From positions 2,146,395 to 2,210,394 of the forward strand of contig NZ_AP017928.1 in assembly GCF_003584645.1 (NCBI RefSeq): a stretch of 64,000 nucleotides of DNA, given 5' to 3'. The first letter of the stretch is position 1, and each line of letters starts with the position of its first letter. Positions 1 to 24,400 of this stretch are shown here, in pieces. The translations under genes and the position numbers were made by a program. The notes beneath the pieces are model-generated. The model was not told the origin of the DNA. It did not search any database and was given only the letters and a program-made list of their open reading frames with translations. This stretch comes from Methylocaldum marinum. Lineage in GTDB: Bacteria > Pseudomonadota > Gammaproteobacteria > Methylococcales > Methylococcaceae.

Positions 1-3000
1 AGCCGCGGCCGCGCCTGGCGGACGATCCCGTCGCTTTGCGCCGCGACGATCTGCAAGCCCAGGGAAGCGGCGTATTCCACCGGCAGGCACACCGGCGAGA
101 AGCCTTCTTCACCCAGTATTTCAGTCCAGGTTTCCGGGTACAGGCCGGGGCTTCCCGGAATCCGCAGCGGAGCATCCCGGTAAAGCCACCAGCCCTCCAG
201 CAGGCCGAAGGTGAGGTGGGACAGCACGCTGTGCCGGCTGAGCTCGTTCAGCAAGAGAATGCCATGGGTTCGGAGGGCCGCCTTGGCATTGCGCAAGGTC
301 GAGCGGATATCACGGGTCGCGTGCAGCACGTTCGCGGCGATGACGAAATCGTAGCGGTCGGGCGCGATGCCGGCGTCTTCTCCCGACTGTTCGGCCAGGG
401 GCTTTTCCACGTTGAAGATTCGCGTCGACAGGAATGGATGCTCCGCTGCGTAATGCTCCCGCGCGTGCAGCAGGAAAGCCTTGGAAATATCGGTGTAGCA
501 ATACTCTTCGATGGTCCGGGCGAACGGACGCAGCCGGGGCAGAATCGTTGCCGTGGTGCCTCCGGTACCCGCGCCGATTTCGAGGATGCGGAGCTTCGGG
601 GCGGGCTTCCCCACGGCGGCGCTTTCGCGCAAGCGTTCCTCGATCGCGGTGACCAGGAAATCCGCGAGCGCCTGCTGAAAATAGTCCGAGACCACATTCC
701 CCCGATAAATCCCCTCCACCAGCGCCATGGAAGAATTCGGGAACATCACGTCGGTGGCGGCGAGCTTGCCGGTGAGGATGTCCGGGAGCGCCCGCATGCA
801 GGTTTCGACCAGGACGACCGTCGCCCGCAGGTTGGGGTTGGCCATCCAGCCCGCTTTGGCGGCGTCCCATTCTTCCCACAGCCGCTCCGGGGTCGCGGCC
901 GGGCCCCCCTGCCCTTGGCCGGCGTCGAGCAGGCGCAGGCTTTCCTCCAGCCAGCGCCGGAAATAGCGGGGCAGCGGCCGCTCGCCGTACCGCAATCCCA
1001 GCGACCGCAGGGTGGCGTCGAGCAGCCTGAGCAGCAGCGCATCCAGCACCGGGTTGTGCGATTCTTCCTCCAGCCGCCGCCATTCCACCCGGGCATGGGG
1101 CAGCCGGGCACGCTCGGCGCAGAAGCGCTGATGGGCTTGCTCCAGTACAGCGGGAATGGCAGGCGGGTAAGCCGTGACGTCCTCGGTTCCGCAGGCGTCG
1201 GCGACGACCCCGGCGGTCAGGGCCTTGAACGGAGCCAGCTGCCGGAACGGCGAAGCCATGAACCTTTCCAGGATGTCCATGCCTTCCTGCGGCTCGATCG
1301 AACCGTCGCCGGCGTCCCGGCGGCGGGCCCGGTAGGCGGTATCGTTGACGATGCCGATCGAGCCCCAGTAACCCCAGTTGATCAGCTTGACGACCGGCTT
1401 GTGATAGCTGCTGCCGTTGCTGAAGGTGTAGGGCCACTGCCGGGCCAGCTTGAGCGCGAAAGCGTCCTCGAAGGTACAGCCGGCGGCGTAGTTGCTCTGC
1501 CCCGGCGCCCTCGCGAAGGCTTGCATGGACGAAAAGAACAGCACGAAGTCCAGCGGCTCCTTGCGGAAAACTCGGGCCAGGCACACGCTCACGTCGACCT
1601 TGGCCGACAGGGAGTCCAGGAAGCGCCGCTCGTCCATGCGGCCCAGGCTGAGATCGTTCAGCACGATGGCGGAGTGCACCACGCCGTGAATCCGCGGATG
1701 GAGGGCCTTGATCTCGCGGAAGGCATTTTCCAGCGCCTCGAAATCGCGTGCGTCGGCGGCGAAGTAGCTTACCGCGGCAGGCTCCGGCAGCGCGGCCAGC
1801 TGCCGCTCGATGGCCTCGTCCTTTTCACGCCGGCCGATCCAGACGATCTTCGCCCGGTAGCGCTCGATCATGTAGCGGCTCCAGACTTCGCCGATCCCGC
1901 CGGCCCCGCCGATCACGACGTAAACCCCGCCGTGGCGGTACCGCGAGGAGGCTTCCGCCGCCGCTTGCAAGGGATGCACCCGAATCAGCGCCTGGCGGAA
2001 CCACTCCGGTCCCCGTCCCGCATCGGCAGCGCGGCTTGCGCGGTAGGCCAGCGCCCTTCCCCCGGGCTCCGCCGGCACCGCGAACAGGGTCTGCAAGGGC
2101 CAGTCCGCGGCCGACTCGGAATCGAGGTCGAGCAGGCGGACCGTCCAGTGCGGGTATTCCTTGGCCAGGCTCCCCGCCAGGCCGTGTATGCCGGCGTGGG
2201 TGGGATCGGTGATATCGCGCGGCGTCACGTCCTGGGTGCGGAAGGTCAGCACGGTCCAGTCCAGCTCGCGCTCGCCGTATCCGGCGGCCAGCAAGGCCTT
2301 GACGATTCTGAACAGGAACCGTACGCCCCGTTCTTGCGCCCGGATCATGCTCTCGTCCGGCTGCCATTTGTCCGGCGCGGCCTCGGCCGGGGTTCCTGCC
2401 GGTGCGATCCAGACCAGGTGTTCGATCGCCTCCGGCGGAAACTGCCCGGCGATACGCTCGATCGAATCGGCCGGGGAAATCGCCAGCTCCGCGGCCGACC
2501 GATAACGTTCGCGGATGGCCCGCATCTGCTCGGGCGTCGCGCCGATCACCCACGGGCGGCGATCGTAGTCCGCCGTCAACCCGGCATGTTCGTCGTCGGG
2601 GACGGCGTTCCAGACCGGCATGAGGGCATGCAGGGGAAACGCCGCGGCCGCGTCGTGCCGGGGCTCGGGCTGCGCGGCTTCGGCCGGCCTGCCGCCGATG
2701 GGTCTGGACGACAGGCCTCTTATCCTGACCCGGACATTGCCGTGCCGGTCGCACAGCTCCACGTCCAGCTTTTGCACGGGATCGGAAGGCGAGCTGCCCG
2801 GCGCATAACGCATCCAGGCCCACATCTCGTCCTCGCAACGGCCCAGGATTTCCAGCCGTTCCAGCGCGAACGGCAGGCTCGGCTGCGCGGCACCGCGAAG
2901 AGCCTCGCCCTCCCCGCCCATGACCAGGCCGATGGCCGACTGGATGGCGGCATCCATCAAGCTCGGATGCAAACCGTAGCGCGCGTCCTGGCCGCGCATC

Positions 3001-5588
3001 GCCGCCGGCAGGGTCAAGCCGGCCAGCGCTTGCCCCTCGCCCAGCGCGATGTGCCGGATTCCCTGTAGGCGCTCGCCGTGGCGGACGCCCTCCGAGCGTA
3101 TCCGCCGGTAACAGGCTTCCGCAGTCAGTTCGCGCGGCATTTGCCGCTGCAGCCGGGAAATGTCCAGGGTAGCCGGCGTCTCCGTCTCCGCCGGTTCCGG
3201 GATGCGGGCGCGGCCCTCGGCGTGAACCGTGAGCGTGTCCTTTCCGGCTTCGGCCGGGTCGCTTCGGGTATAGATTTCAAAGTAAAGCCGGGCGTCCGCC
3301 TCCTCGAAGACCCGGACATGGACTTCCCGCGGACGCTCGACACGGAGGGGCCGCATCCAGGCGAAATCGGTGAACAGCAGGCTCGCTCCCGCGTCCGGCG
3401 CGCGGCCCCTGGCCGCCAGGACCGCGGCCCGGGCCATTTCCAGGTAGACCACGCCGGGCAGGACTTTTTGCGGACCTTGCCCTTCCGTTTCGACGAGATG
3501 GTCGGCCAGGAAAAACTCGTCGCCGGAAAAGCGCGAGGTGTAGCGCTGCGCGGACAGGTCCGAGGTATTTTCGTGGAGCAGCGGGTGTATCCGGGCCACC
3601 GCTTCGGCGGCGGGAAAATCCTCCAAAGCGCCGGTTTTCGGCACGCGACGAAGCCAATAGCGCTGTTCGGCAAACGGGTATCCGGGCAGGGAAATCCGCT
3701 GCGGCGCGCCGGCCGGGTACAGGCGCGGCCAGTCCAGCGGCACGCCCTGCCGGTAGCAGTCCGCCAGATCCTCGAACGCCTGAACCTCCAAGAGGACATC
3801 GCCTTTCGTCCCGGCCAGGCGGTGCAAGCTGTCCTCGGCCTGTTTCTTCAGGCGCTTGAAGACCTCGTCCGGCAGCCCGACCGTTTCGGCCGCGGCGGCC
3901 GCTCGCGCTTTCAGATCCGGCAGGCCGGCGAGCAGTTCCTCCGCATCGCGGACGACCAGGGCCTCCCGGTAGGCGAAATGGCTTCTCCCGGCTTGCAGGG
4001 TATAGGCGACATCGGCCAGTGAGAAAGACGGCTCCCGGCCGTGGTCCCGCACCCACTGCCATAGATCGTCCGCCCGCCGCGCCAGGGCCTCCGGGGTTTT
4101 TGCCGACAGCACGATCAGATAAAAAGACGGAGCCGCGGAGACCGAGGGCTTGCGCGGGGGCGCTTCTTCCACCACCACATGGGCGTTGGTTCCGCTCATG
4201 CCGAACGCGCTCACCCCGGCCCGCAAGGGCTGGCCGTCGATGCGCGGCCAATCCTTCAAGCGGGTGTTGACGTAAAACGGACTGCCGGCGAAAGCGATAT
4301 GCTCGTTGGCTTTCCTGAAGTGCAAGGACGGCACCAGCTTTTGCCGCTCGAGGCACAGCAGAACCTTGAACAGGCCCATCAGTCCCGCCGCCTCCAGGGT
4401 ATGCCCGATGTTGGTCTTGATCGAGCCCAGCGCGCAGCGCTGCGCGGCCACCCGGTAGCGGGCGAAGGCATCGCTCAGCGCGTGCACTTCGATGGGGTCG
4501 CCCAGCTGGGTGCCGGTGCCGTGCGCTTCGATATAGCCGATCGTGTTCGGGTCGATCCGGAAGCGCTCGTAGACCTCGAGCAGCAGAGCCGTCTGGGCGG
4601 GGCCGCTGGGCGCCGTCAGGCCGTTGGTCCGGCCGTCGTGGTTGATGCCGTAGCCGCGGATGACGCCGTACACGGGATCGCCGTCGCGCAGGGCATCGGC
4701 CAGCCGCTTCAGAACGACCACGCCGACCGCTTCGCCCGGAACGATGCCCCGTGCATCCTGATCGAAGCTCCGGCATTTTCCCTCCGGGAAGATCATGCCC
4801 ACTTGATGCATGGTGGCGTGGGCCGTGCCCGTGCTCATCAGGGAAATACCGCCGACCAGGCCCATTTCCGCCCGGCCGCTGCGGAGCATGTCGCAGGCCA
4901 TCACCAGGGCCGTGAGGGACGACGAGCAGGCCGTATTCACCGCCACGCTGGGGCCGCGCAGGTTGAGAAAATAAGAAATGCGGGCCGCCATCGCCGAGAC
5001 GCTGCGGCCGGTCAGGGAATGGGGATTGATATCGCGGATGCCGGTTTCGCTCAGGTAATCGCCCTGGGTACAGCCGATGAAGACGCAGCAGGATTTTGAG
5101 CTGAGCGATTCCGCCGGGTATCCGGCATCTTCGAAAGCCTTCCAGCTTTCCTGCAGCAACAGCCGCTGCTGCGGGTCCATCTGCTCGGCTTCTTTCGGCG
5201 AAATCTCGAAAAAGAGCGGATCGAAACAATCGATATCGTCCAGGAAAGCCCCCCATCGCCCGGAACTCCCCGCTCCCGGTTCTTCGAGGTGCCGGCGCGA
5301 ACCCGGGAGTTCGCCCACGGCATCCCGCCCTTCGCTTAGGAAAGTCCACATCTCTTGCAGGTTACGCGCCCCCGGAATGCGGCCCGACATCCCGATCACG
5401 GCGATCCCGGCACTATCCGCCGCCGCCTCGCGGACGGGAACCGAAGGCGTCTCGGCACGGGTATCCGCCGCCGGATACGCGCCCTCGCGCGGCCGCCGGT
5501 CCAGTTCCAGATACAGTTTCAATCCCTCTTCCGGCGTCAGTTGCCGGCTTCTGACTCGCTCCAGAATGTCTGCCTTCGAGATGCTCAT
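1..5588 (-). CDS. trans-AT polyketide synthase, third megasynthase (partial, runs off left edge)
   Basis: This frame is open from ATG 5588 to base 1, giving about 1862 codons with no stop. Domains in order are a short N-terminal helical region, KS (active-site Cys about 221 in NTACSSS, His motifs HGTGT and NIGH intact), DH (His about 697; catalytic Asp in the later SLMDAAIQ), KR (VIGGAGGIG near residue 1228, LNDLSL Asp of B-type KRs) and C-methyltransferase ([10 protein letters not shown] near residue 1670). There is no AT after the KS, so malonyl units must come from a free-standing AT. The module would make an alpha-methyl enoyl unit. ATG 5597 is an alternative start, but the AGGA Shine-Dalgarno then sits only 1 base away, against 10 bases for 5588. 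It lies 53 bases after the dioxygenase gene on the same strand, so the two are probably co-transcribed. The ACP, later modules and release domain are outside the window. Confidence 0.95.
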   Translation of the reverse strand, partial: MSISKADILERVRSRQLTPEEGLKLYLELDRRPREGAYPAADTRAETPSVPVREAAADSAGIAVIGMSGRIPGARNLQEMWTFLSEGRDAVGELPGSRRHLEEPGAGSSGRWGAFLDDIDCFDPLFFEISPKEAEQMDPQQRLLLQESWKAFEDAGYPAESLSSKSCCVFIGCTQGDYLSETGIRDINPHSLTGRSVSAMAARISYFLNLRGPSVAVNTACSSSLTALVMACDMLRSGRAEMGLVGGISLMSTGTAHATMHQVGMIFPEGKCRSFDQDARGIVPGEAVGVVVLKRLADALRDGDPVYGVIRGYGINHDGRTNGLTAPSGPAQTALLLEVYERFRIDPNTIGYIEAHGTGTQLGDPIEVHALSDAFARYRVAAQRCALGSIKTNIGHTLEAAGLMGLFKVLLCLERQKLVPSLHFRKANEHIAFAGSPFYVNTRLKDWPRIDGQPLRAGVSAFGMSGTNAHVVVEEAPPRKPSVSAAPSFYLIVLSAKTPEALARRADDLWQWVRDHGREPSFSLADVAYTLQAGRSHFAYREALVVRDAEELLAGLPDLKARAAAAAETVGLPDEVFKRLKKQAEDSLHRLAGTKGDVLLEVQAFEDLADCYRQGVPLDWPRLYPAGAPQRISLPGYPFAEQRYWLRRVPKTGALEDFPAAEAVARIHPLLHENTSDLSAQRYTSRFSGDEFFLADHLVETEGQGPQKVLPGVVYLEMARAAVLAARGRAPDAGASLLFTDFAWMRPLRVERPREVHVRVFEEADARLYFEIYTRSDPAEAGKDTLTVHAEGRARIPEPAETETPATLDISRLQRQMPRELTAEACYRRIRSEGVRHGERLQGIRHIALGEGQALAGLTLPAAMRGQDARYGLHPSLMDAAIQSAIGLVMGGEGEALRGAAQPSLPFALERLEILGRCEDEMWAWMRYAPGSSPSDPVQKLDVELCDRHGNVRVRIRGLSSRPIGGRPAEAAQPEPRHDAAAAFPLHALMPVWNAVPDDEHAGLTADYDRRPWVIGATPEQMRAIRERYRSAAELAISPADSIERIAGQFPPEAIEHLVWIAPAGTPAEAAPDKWQPDESMIRAQERGVRFLFRIVKALLAAGYGERELDWTVLTFRTQDVTPRDITDPTHAGIHGLAGSLAKEYPHWTVRLLDLDSESAADWPLQTLFAVPAEPGGRALAYRASRAADAGRGPEWFRQALIRVHPLQAAAEASSRYRHGGVYVVIGGAGGIGEVWSRYMIERYRAKIVWIGRREKDEAIERQLAALPEPAAVSYFAADARDFEALENAFREIKALHPRIHGVVHSAIVLNDLSLGRMDERRFLDSLSAKVDVSVCLARVFRKEPLDFVLFFSSMQAFARAPGQSNYAAGCTFEDAFALKLARQWPYTFSNGSSYHKPVVKLINWGYWGSIGIVNDTAYRARRRDAGDGSIEPQEGMDILERFMASPFRQLAPFKALTAGVVADACGTEDVTAYPPAIPAVLEQAHQRFCAERARLPHARVEWRRLEEESHNPVLDALLLRLLDATLRSLGLRYGERPLPRYFRRWLEESLRLLDAGQGQGGPAATPERLWEEWDAAKAGWMANPNLRATVVLVETCMRALPDILTGKLAATDVMFPNSSMALVEGIYRGNVVSDYFQQALADFLVTAIEERLRESAAVGKPAPKLRILEIGAGTGGTTATILPRLRPFARTIEEYCYTDISKAFLLHAREHYAAEHPFLSTRIFNVEKPLAEQSGEDAGIAPDRYDFVIAANVLHATRDIRSTLRNAKAALRTHGILLLNELSRHSVLSHLTFGLLEGWWLYRDAPLRIPGSPGLYPETWTEILGEEGFSPVCLPVEYAASLGLQIVAAQSDGIVRQARPR

Positions 5589-5641
5589 CGTGTTCATATC
5601 CTGAAAGTTCCGCGCAACGTTCGGCCAGTGACCGCCTCCCG

Positions 5642-6475
5642 TCAAAATCCCCGATCCCGGCTGCCCCGGTCCGGCTTTCGGTAAACCACCGGATTCAGGT
5701 CGTCATTGTTCAGGGGGTCGCCGATACCGAGCGTCGCCAGGTAATCTTCCGGCAGTACATTGGGTTTGCCGTTGAAGGTCGAGCCGTCGGGCATGTAGGC
5801 GCAAGTCCAGCCTTCGCGGTGGTACGGCGTCATGTTGATCCCGGAGCCGTGCAGGGTCAGGCCGTTGTGAAAAGTGCAGTCGCCCGCCTTCAGCGGCAGC
5901 GATACCGCTTCCCGCTCCCGCCAGTGCTCGTAGCCCGGCAGATCGAACAACCCGGCCACATGGTCCTGTGCGAAGACCGGCAGATCGAAATCGACCTCGC
6001 GGTGCGAGCCCGGCATGAAATAAAGGCCGCCATTGTCGGGGCGGCTATCGGTCAGCGCGACCCAGACCGTGATGCCGCGGCGGGAGTTGAACGACCAGTA
6101 AGCCGCGTCGAAATGCCAGAAGGTGCCGTTGGCCCAGGGCTGCTTGACGAACGCGGAGTCGTGCCAGAGGCGCACGGCATCCACGCCGGACAGTTCCGCG
6201 GCGATTTTCGCGATGCCCGGACTGAGGGCGAATTCGCGCAGCGGCTCGTAAGTCCGCCACAGGTTGAGCCGCTGCCGGAACATGCGTTCGAAAACCGGCT
6301 TTTCATCGGCCAGGATGTCCCGGTCGGCGAAACGGTAGTTTCCGCGCAGCGCCAATGCCTGATTCTGATAGGTCCGAAGACGCTCGGTTTCCTCCGGGCT
6401 CAGCAGGGAGCGAATCCGCACGAAGCCGTATTCGTTGTAGAAATCGATGTCTTCCGGATTGATGCTGTTTCTCAT
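5642..6475 (-). CDS. Phytanoyl-CoA dioxygenase (PhyH) family Fe(II)/2-oxoglutarate oxygenase
   Basis: This 277-aa protein has the PhyH-type double-stranded beta-helix pattern. An HxD iron motif is in FWHFDAAYW, a distal His lies in FHNGLTLHGSG, and the 2-oxoglutarate-binding Arg follows in YHREGW. Family members hydroxylate or otherwise oxidise alkyl substrates using O2, Fe(II) and 2-oxoglutarate. The ATG at 6475 is chosen because an AAAGG ribosome site sits just upstream, although the frame stays open further upstream. The gene begins 23 bases after the 4983-aa PKS ends and stops 53 bases before the next PKS starts. It is therefore embedded in the megasynthase operon and is most likely a tailoring hydroxylase acting on the polyketide or an ACP-bound intermediate. 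The actual substrate cannot be read from the sequence. Confidence 0.9.
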   Translation of the reverse strand: MRNSINPEDIDFYNEYGFVRIRSLLSPEETERLRTYQNQALALRGNYRFADRDILADEKPVFERMFRQRLNLWRTYEPLREFALSPGIAKIAAELSGVDAVRLWHDSAFVKQPWANGTFWHFDAAYWSFNSRRGITVWVALTDSRPDNGGLYFMPGSHREVDFDLPVFAQDHVAGLFDLPGYEHWREREAVSLPLKAGDCTFHNGLTLHGSGINMTPYHREGWTCAYMPDGSTFNGKPNVLPEDYLATLGIGDPLNNDDLNPVVYRKPDRGSRDRGF

Positions 6476-6498
6476 GAAACCTTTCCCAAAACATTCGG

Positions 6499-21446
<14,948 letters not shown>

Positions 21447-21450
<4 letters not shown>

Positions 21451-24400
21451 GCCGCTTCTCCGCTAGGTGTTTTGTGCCCCGTTGTTCGGCGGGGGCGCTG
21501 GGTTTCGAGCGCCCTGGCGCGCTCGGCCGGCGAAATCCAGCCCAGATTCACCATCGTTTCCAGGTTTTCCCCGCCCAGTCTCCCGAGCAGGACGAATTTC
21601 ATCGCCTCGATACGGGGGTCGTTCTTGTTGATGTACAGCTTCTGCTGCAGGGTCTCCAGGTAGCGCTCGGCTTGCGGCCAGCGATTCGGGCCGACCAGCC
21701 GGTAAATGGCGGGAACCGCGGGCAGGTTGATGAGCTTCCAGAACAGCTTCCAGTCCTGGACCGGGTTGGGAAACGCGCCGATCTGCTCCGCCAGCCACAT
21801 GTTTTGCTGGGAGGAATCAATGCTGGGAAAAAGCTGTCCGCGCCGGCTTTCCTTACGGGCGTCGTCGCGGATGATTCGCCGCTGGGTGTCCGCATCGGGA
21901 AGCCGGCAGGTTCCGGACAAGACCTTGGAAAACCAGCGCGCTTCCAGTTCCAGGGTGGGAATCACGCTCAGCGACGCCGGCTTGCGTCCGATGAAACAAA
22001 GGTCCGGATAGTCCGGGTGGAACTGGTGCTTGTAGAGTTCGTCAAGCTTGATGGATGCCGGCAGGAACGGATAGCGGGGTTCTTCGTACCCGGTACAATC
22101 GACGACGATGTCGATTTCTTCCCGGCTGCCGTCCTCGAATGTGCAAGCGTCGGCCGTGAAATCGCGCAGCTCCGGCTTGAGCCGGATTTTTCCCTCGCTC
22201 ACCGCACCCGGAAAATCGCAGCTCACCAGCAGGACGTTTTCCTTGACCGGGAACTCGGGCATCAGGCCGCTTCGTTCCAGTGCGGCCATGTAGTCCGGAA
22301 TCGACGCGCGCCATTCGTCCAGGATCTCCCGCGCGCTCAGCCGATTGATGAGGAGGCGCTTGACCGTCGTGATCGAGCCGTCGTTGGTGGTGAACCCGAA
22401 CATCCGCGGAATGATCATCTTCTTCGAGCGCAGACTCACGAACACCTGCCGGGCTTCCTCGGCGGCGTCCACGGCAATGTCCATGCCGCTCACGCCGTTG
22501 CCGATGACCAGCACCCGCTTGCCGCGGAAAATTTCCGGCGAGTGATAGTCGGCCGAATGCAGGCGCTCGCCCCGGAAGCCGTCCAATCCGAGATAGGAAA
22601 CGCGCTTGGGCTGCCAGAAATTGCCGGTGCAGATGCAGACCGCATCGAAGCTCCGACTGTACCGGCTGCCATCGGGTCCGCGCAGGGTCAGCCGCCACCG
22701 CCCGTCCTCGCGGACCAGGCTTTCCAAGGCCGTGTTCAGCTGAATTCGGGATCTCAGACGGAAATGATCGGCGTAATCGTTAAGATACCGGTTCATTTCC
22801 TCCACGCCGGGAAAAATCGACATCTCATCCGGCGGCGGGAAATCCGAAAACAGCGAGGTGAATTTCGAGGTCTGCAGGCGCGTCGACCGGTAAGGCCCGC
22901 CGCGGTGGCCGTCGCGGAAACACCAGATCCCGCCGATGCGGTCGGTCTTTTCGAATACCGTCGGGTCATGGCCGTCTTCGAGCAGGCACTTGGCCGCCGC
23001 GAGACCGGCGGGCCCGGCGCCGATGACCGCGACCGAACGCCCGGAACCGCTTTCTTCCCCGCGGTAAGACGCCGATTCCGGAGACGCCGCAAAAACCGGA
23101 GACTTGGGCATTACCGCTGCTCCGGCCGGGAGCTTGGGGAAACCCTGGTTAAGGCTCGAATCGTGCGGGGACGCTTGGACATCCGGTTGGTCCGGAATGC
23201 CCTCGCCCATGCCTCCCGCGGTGGGAGAAGGCTTTTTCGGAGCGTCCTTGGGCGCAGCCGGAATCCAGTAGCGCTCCTTCCGGAAGGGATAGGTCGGCAG
23301 GGGAATCCGCCGCAAGGGTTTGGCGTCGGCGCCGCTGTCGGCGTACAGATCGGACCAGTCGACCTTCGCGCCGGAGACCCAAGCACGGGCAAACGCTTCC
23401 GCCCGCTCGCGCGCCGTTCCGGTAGGCCTGCCCGCTGCCTGCGCTTCGCTCCGAACCCGGCCCTCGAAGACGCCCGCGACGGGCGCCCGCGATACCTGTC
23501 TCGGCTGCTGCGCGCGAATCCAGCCGCTCAGCGTTTCCGCCAGCCCGGCCCGGGTCGAGAACACGATTGCCAGCCGCTCCGTCATGGCCTCGCGTCCCTG
23601 CTGCAAGGTATAAGCGAGGTGTTCCGGGTCTACCGGCTGCGCCCGCAGGAAGTCCAGGAAGCGCCCGGCATAGGCCAGCAGGCTTTCCGGGTCCCTGGCC
23701 GAGAGCGGGAACACCAGGGGACCGGGTGCCGGCCCGGTTCGCGGCGACGCGTCGAGTTCGGACCGCGCGTATTCCTCCACGATCACATGGTGGTTGGTGC
23801 CGCCCGCCCCGAACGAGCTGAGGCCGGCGCGCCTGGGATGGCGCCGGCCGTCGACCGTCACCGGCTCCCACTCGGCCCGTTCCTGCTGCACGTAAAACGG
23901 CGTGTCCTCGAACGCGATGTGGGGGTTCGGCCGCTCGGCGTGCAGCGAAGGCACCAGCACCCGGTGCTTCATCTGCAACAGCACCTTGGTCAGGCCGGCT
24001 ATCCCTGCCGCCGATTCCAGGTGGCCGATATTGGATTTGACCGAACCGAGCGCGCAATGCCGCCGCCCGCGAAGGCCGAGGCTGCGATAAGCCTGGGTCA
24101 GGGCGGCGATCTCGATCGGGTCGCCGATGGCGGTCCCGGTACCGTGAGCCTCGACGTAGTTGACCGTGTCGGGATCGATATCGGCCCGGCGCAAGGCGTT
24201 GACGATCGCCTCGGCCTGGGCGTTGGGATTGGGCACGGTGTAACCGCTGGTCTTGCCGCCCGAATTCATGGACGACGCCTTGATGACGCCGTAGATGTGG
24301 TCGCCTTCGGCCTCCGCCCGCGCCAGGGGCTTCAACAGCACCGCACCCACGCCCTCGCCGGCGACGAAACCGTCCGCGTCGGCGCCGAAGCTCCGGCAGC

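Noticed and set aside
36-3068. 1010-codon plus-strand frame at the left edge
   Set aside because: It is the mirror of the third megasynthase (KR and C-MT coding on the minus strand). The minus-strand frame is open to the edge and full of known motifs.
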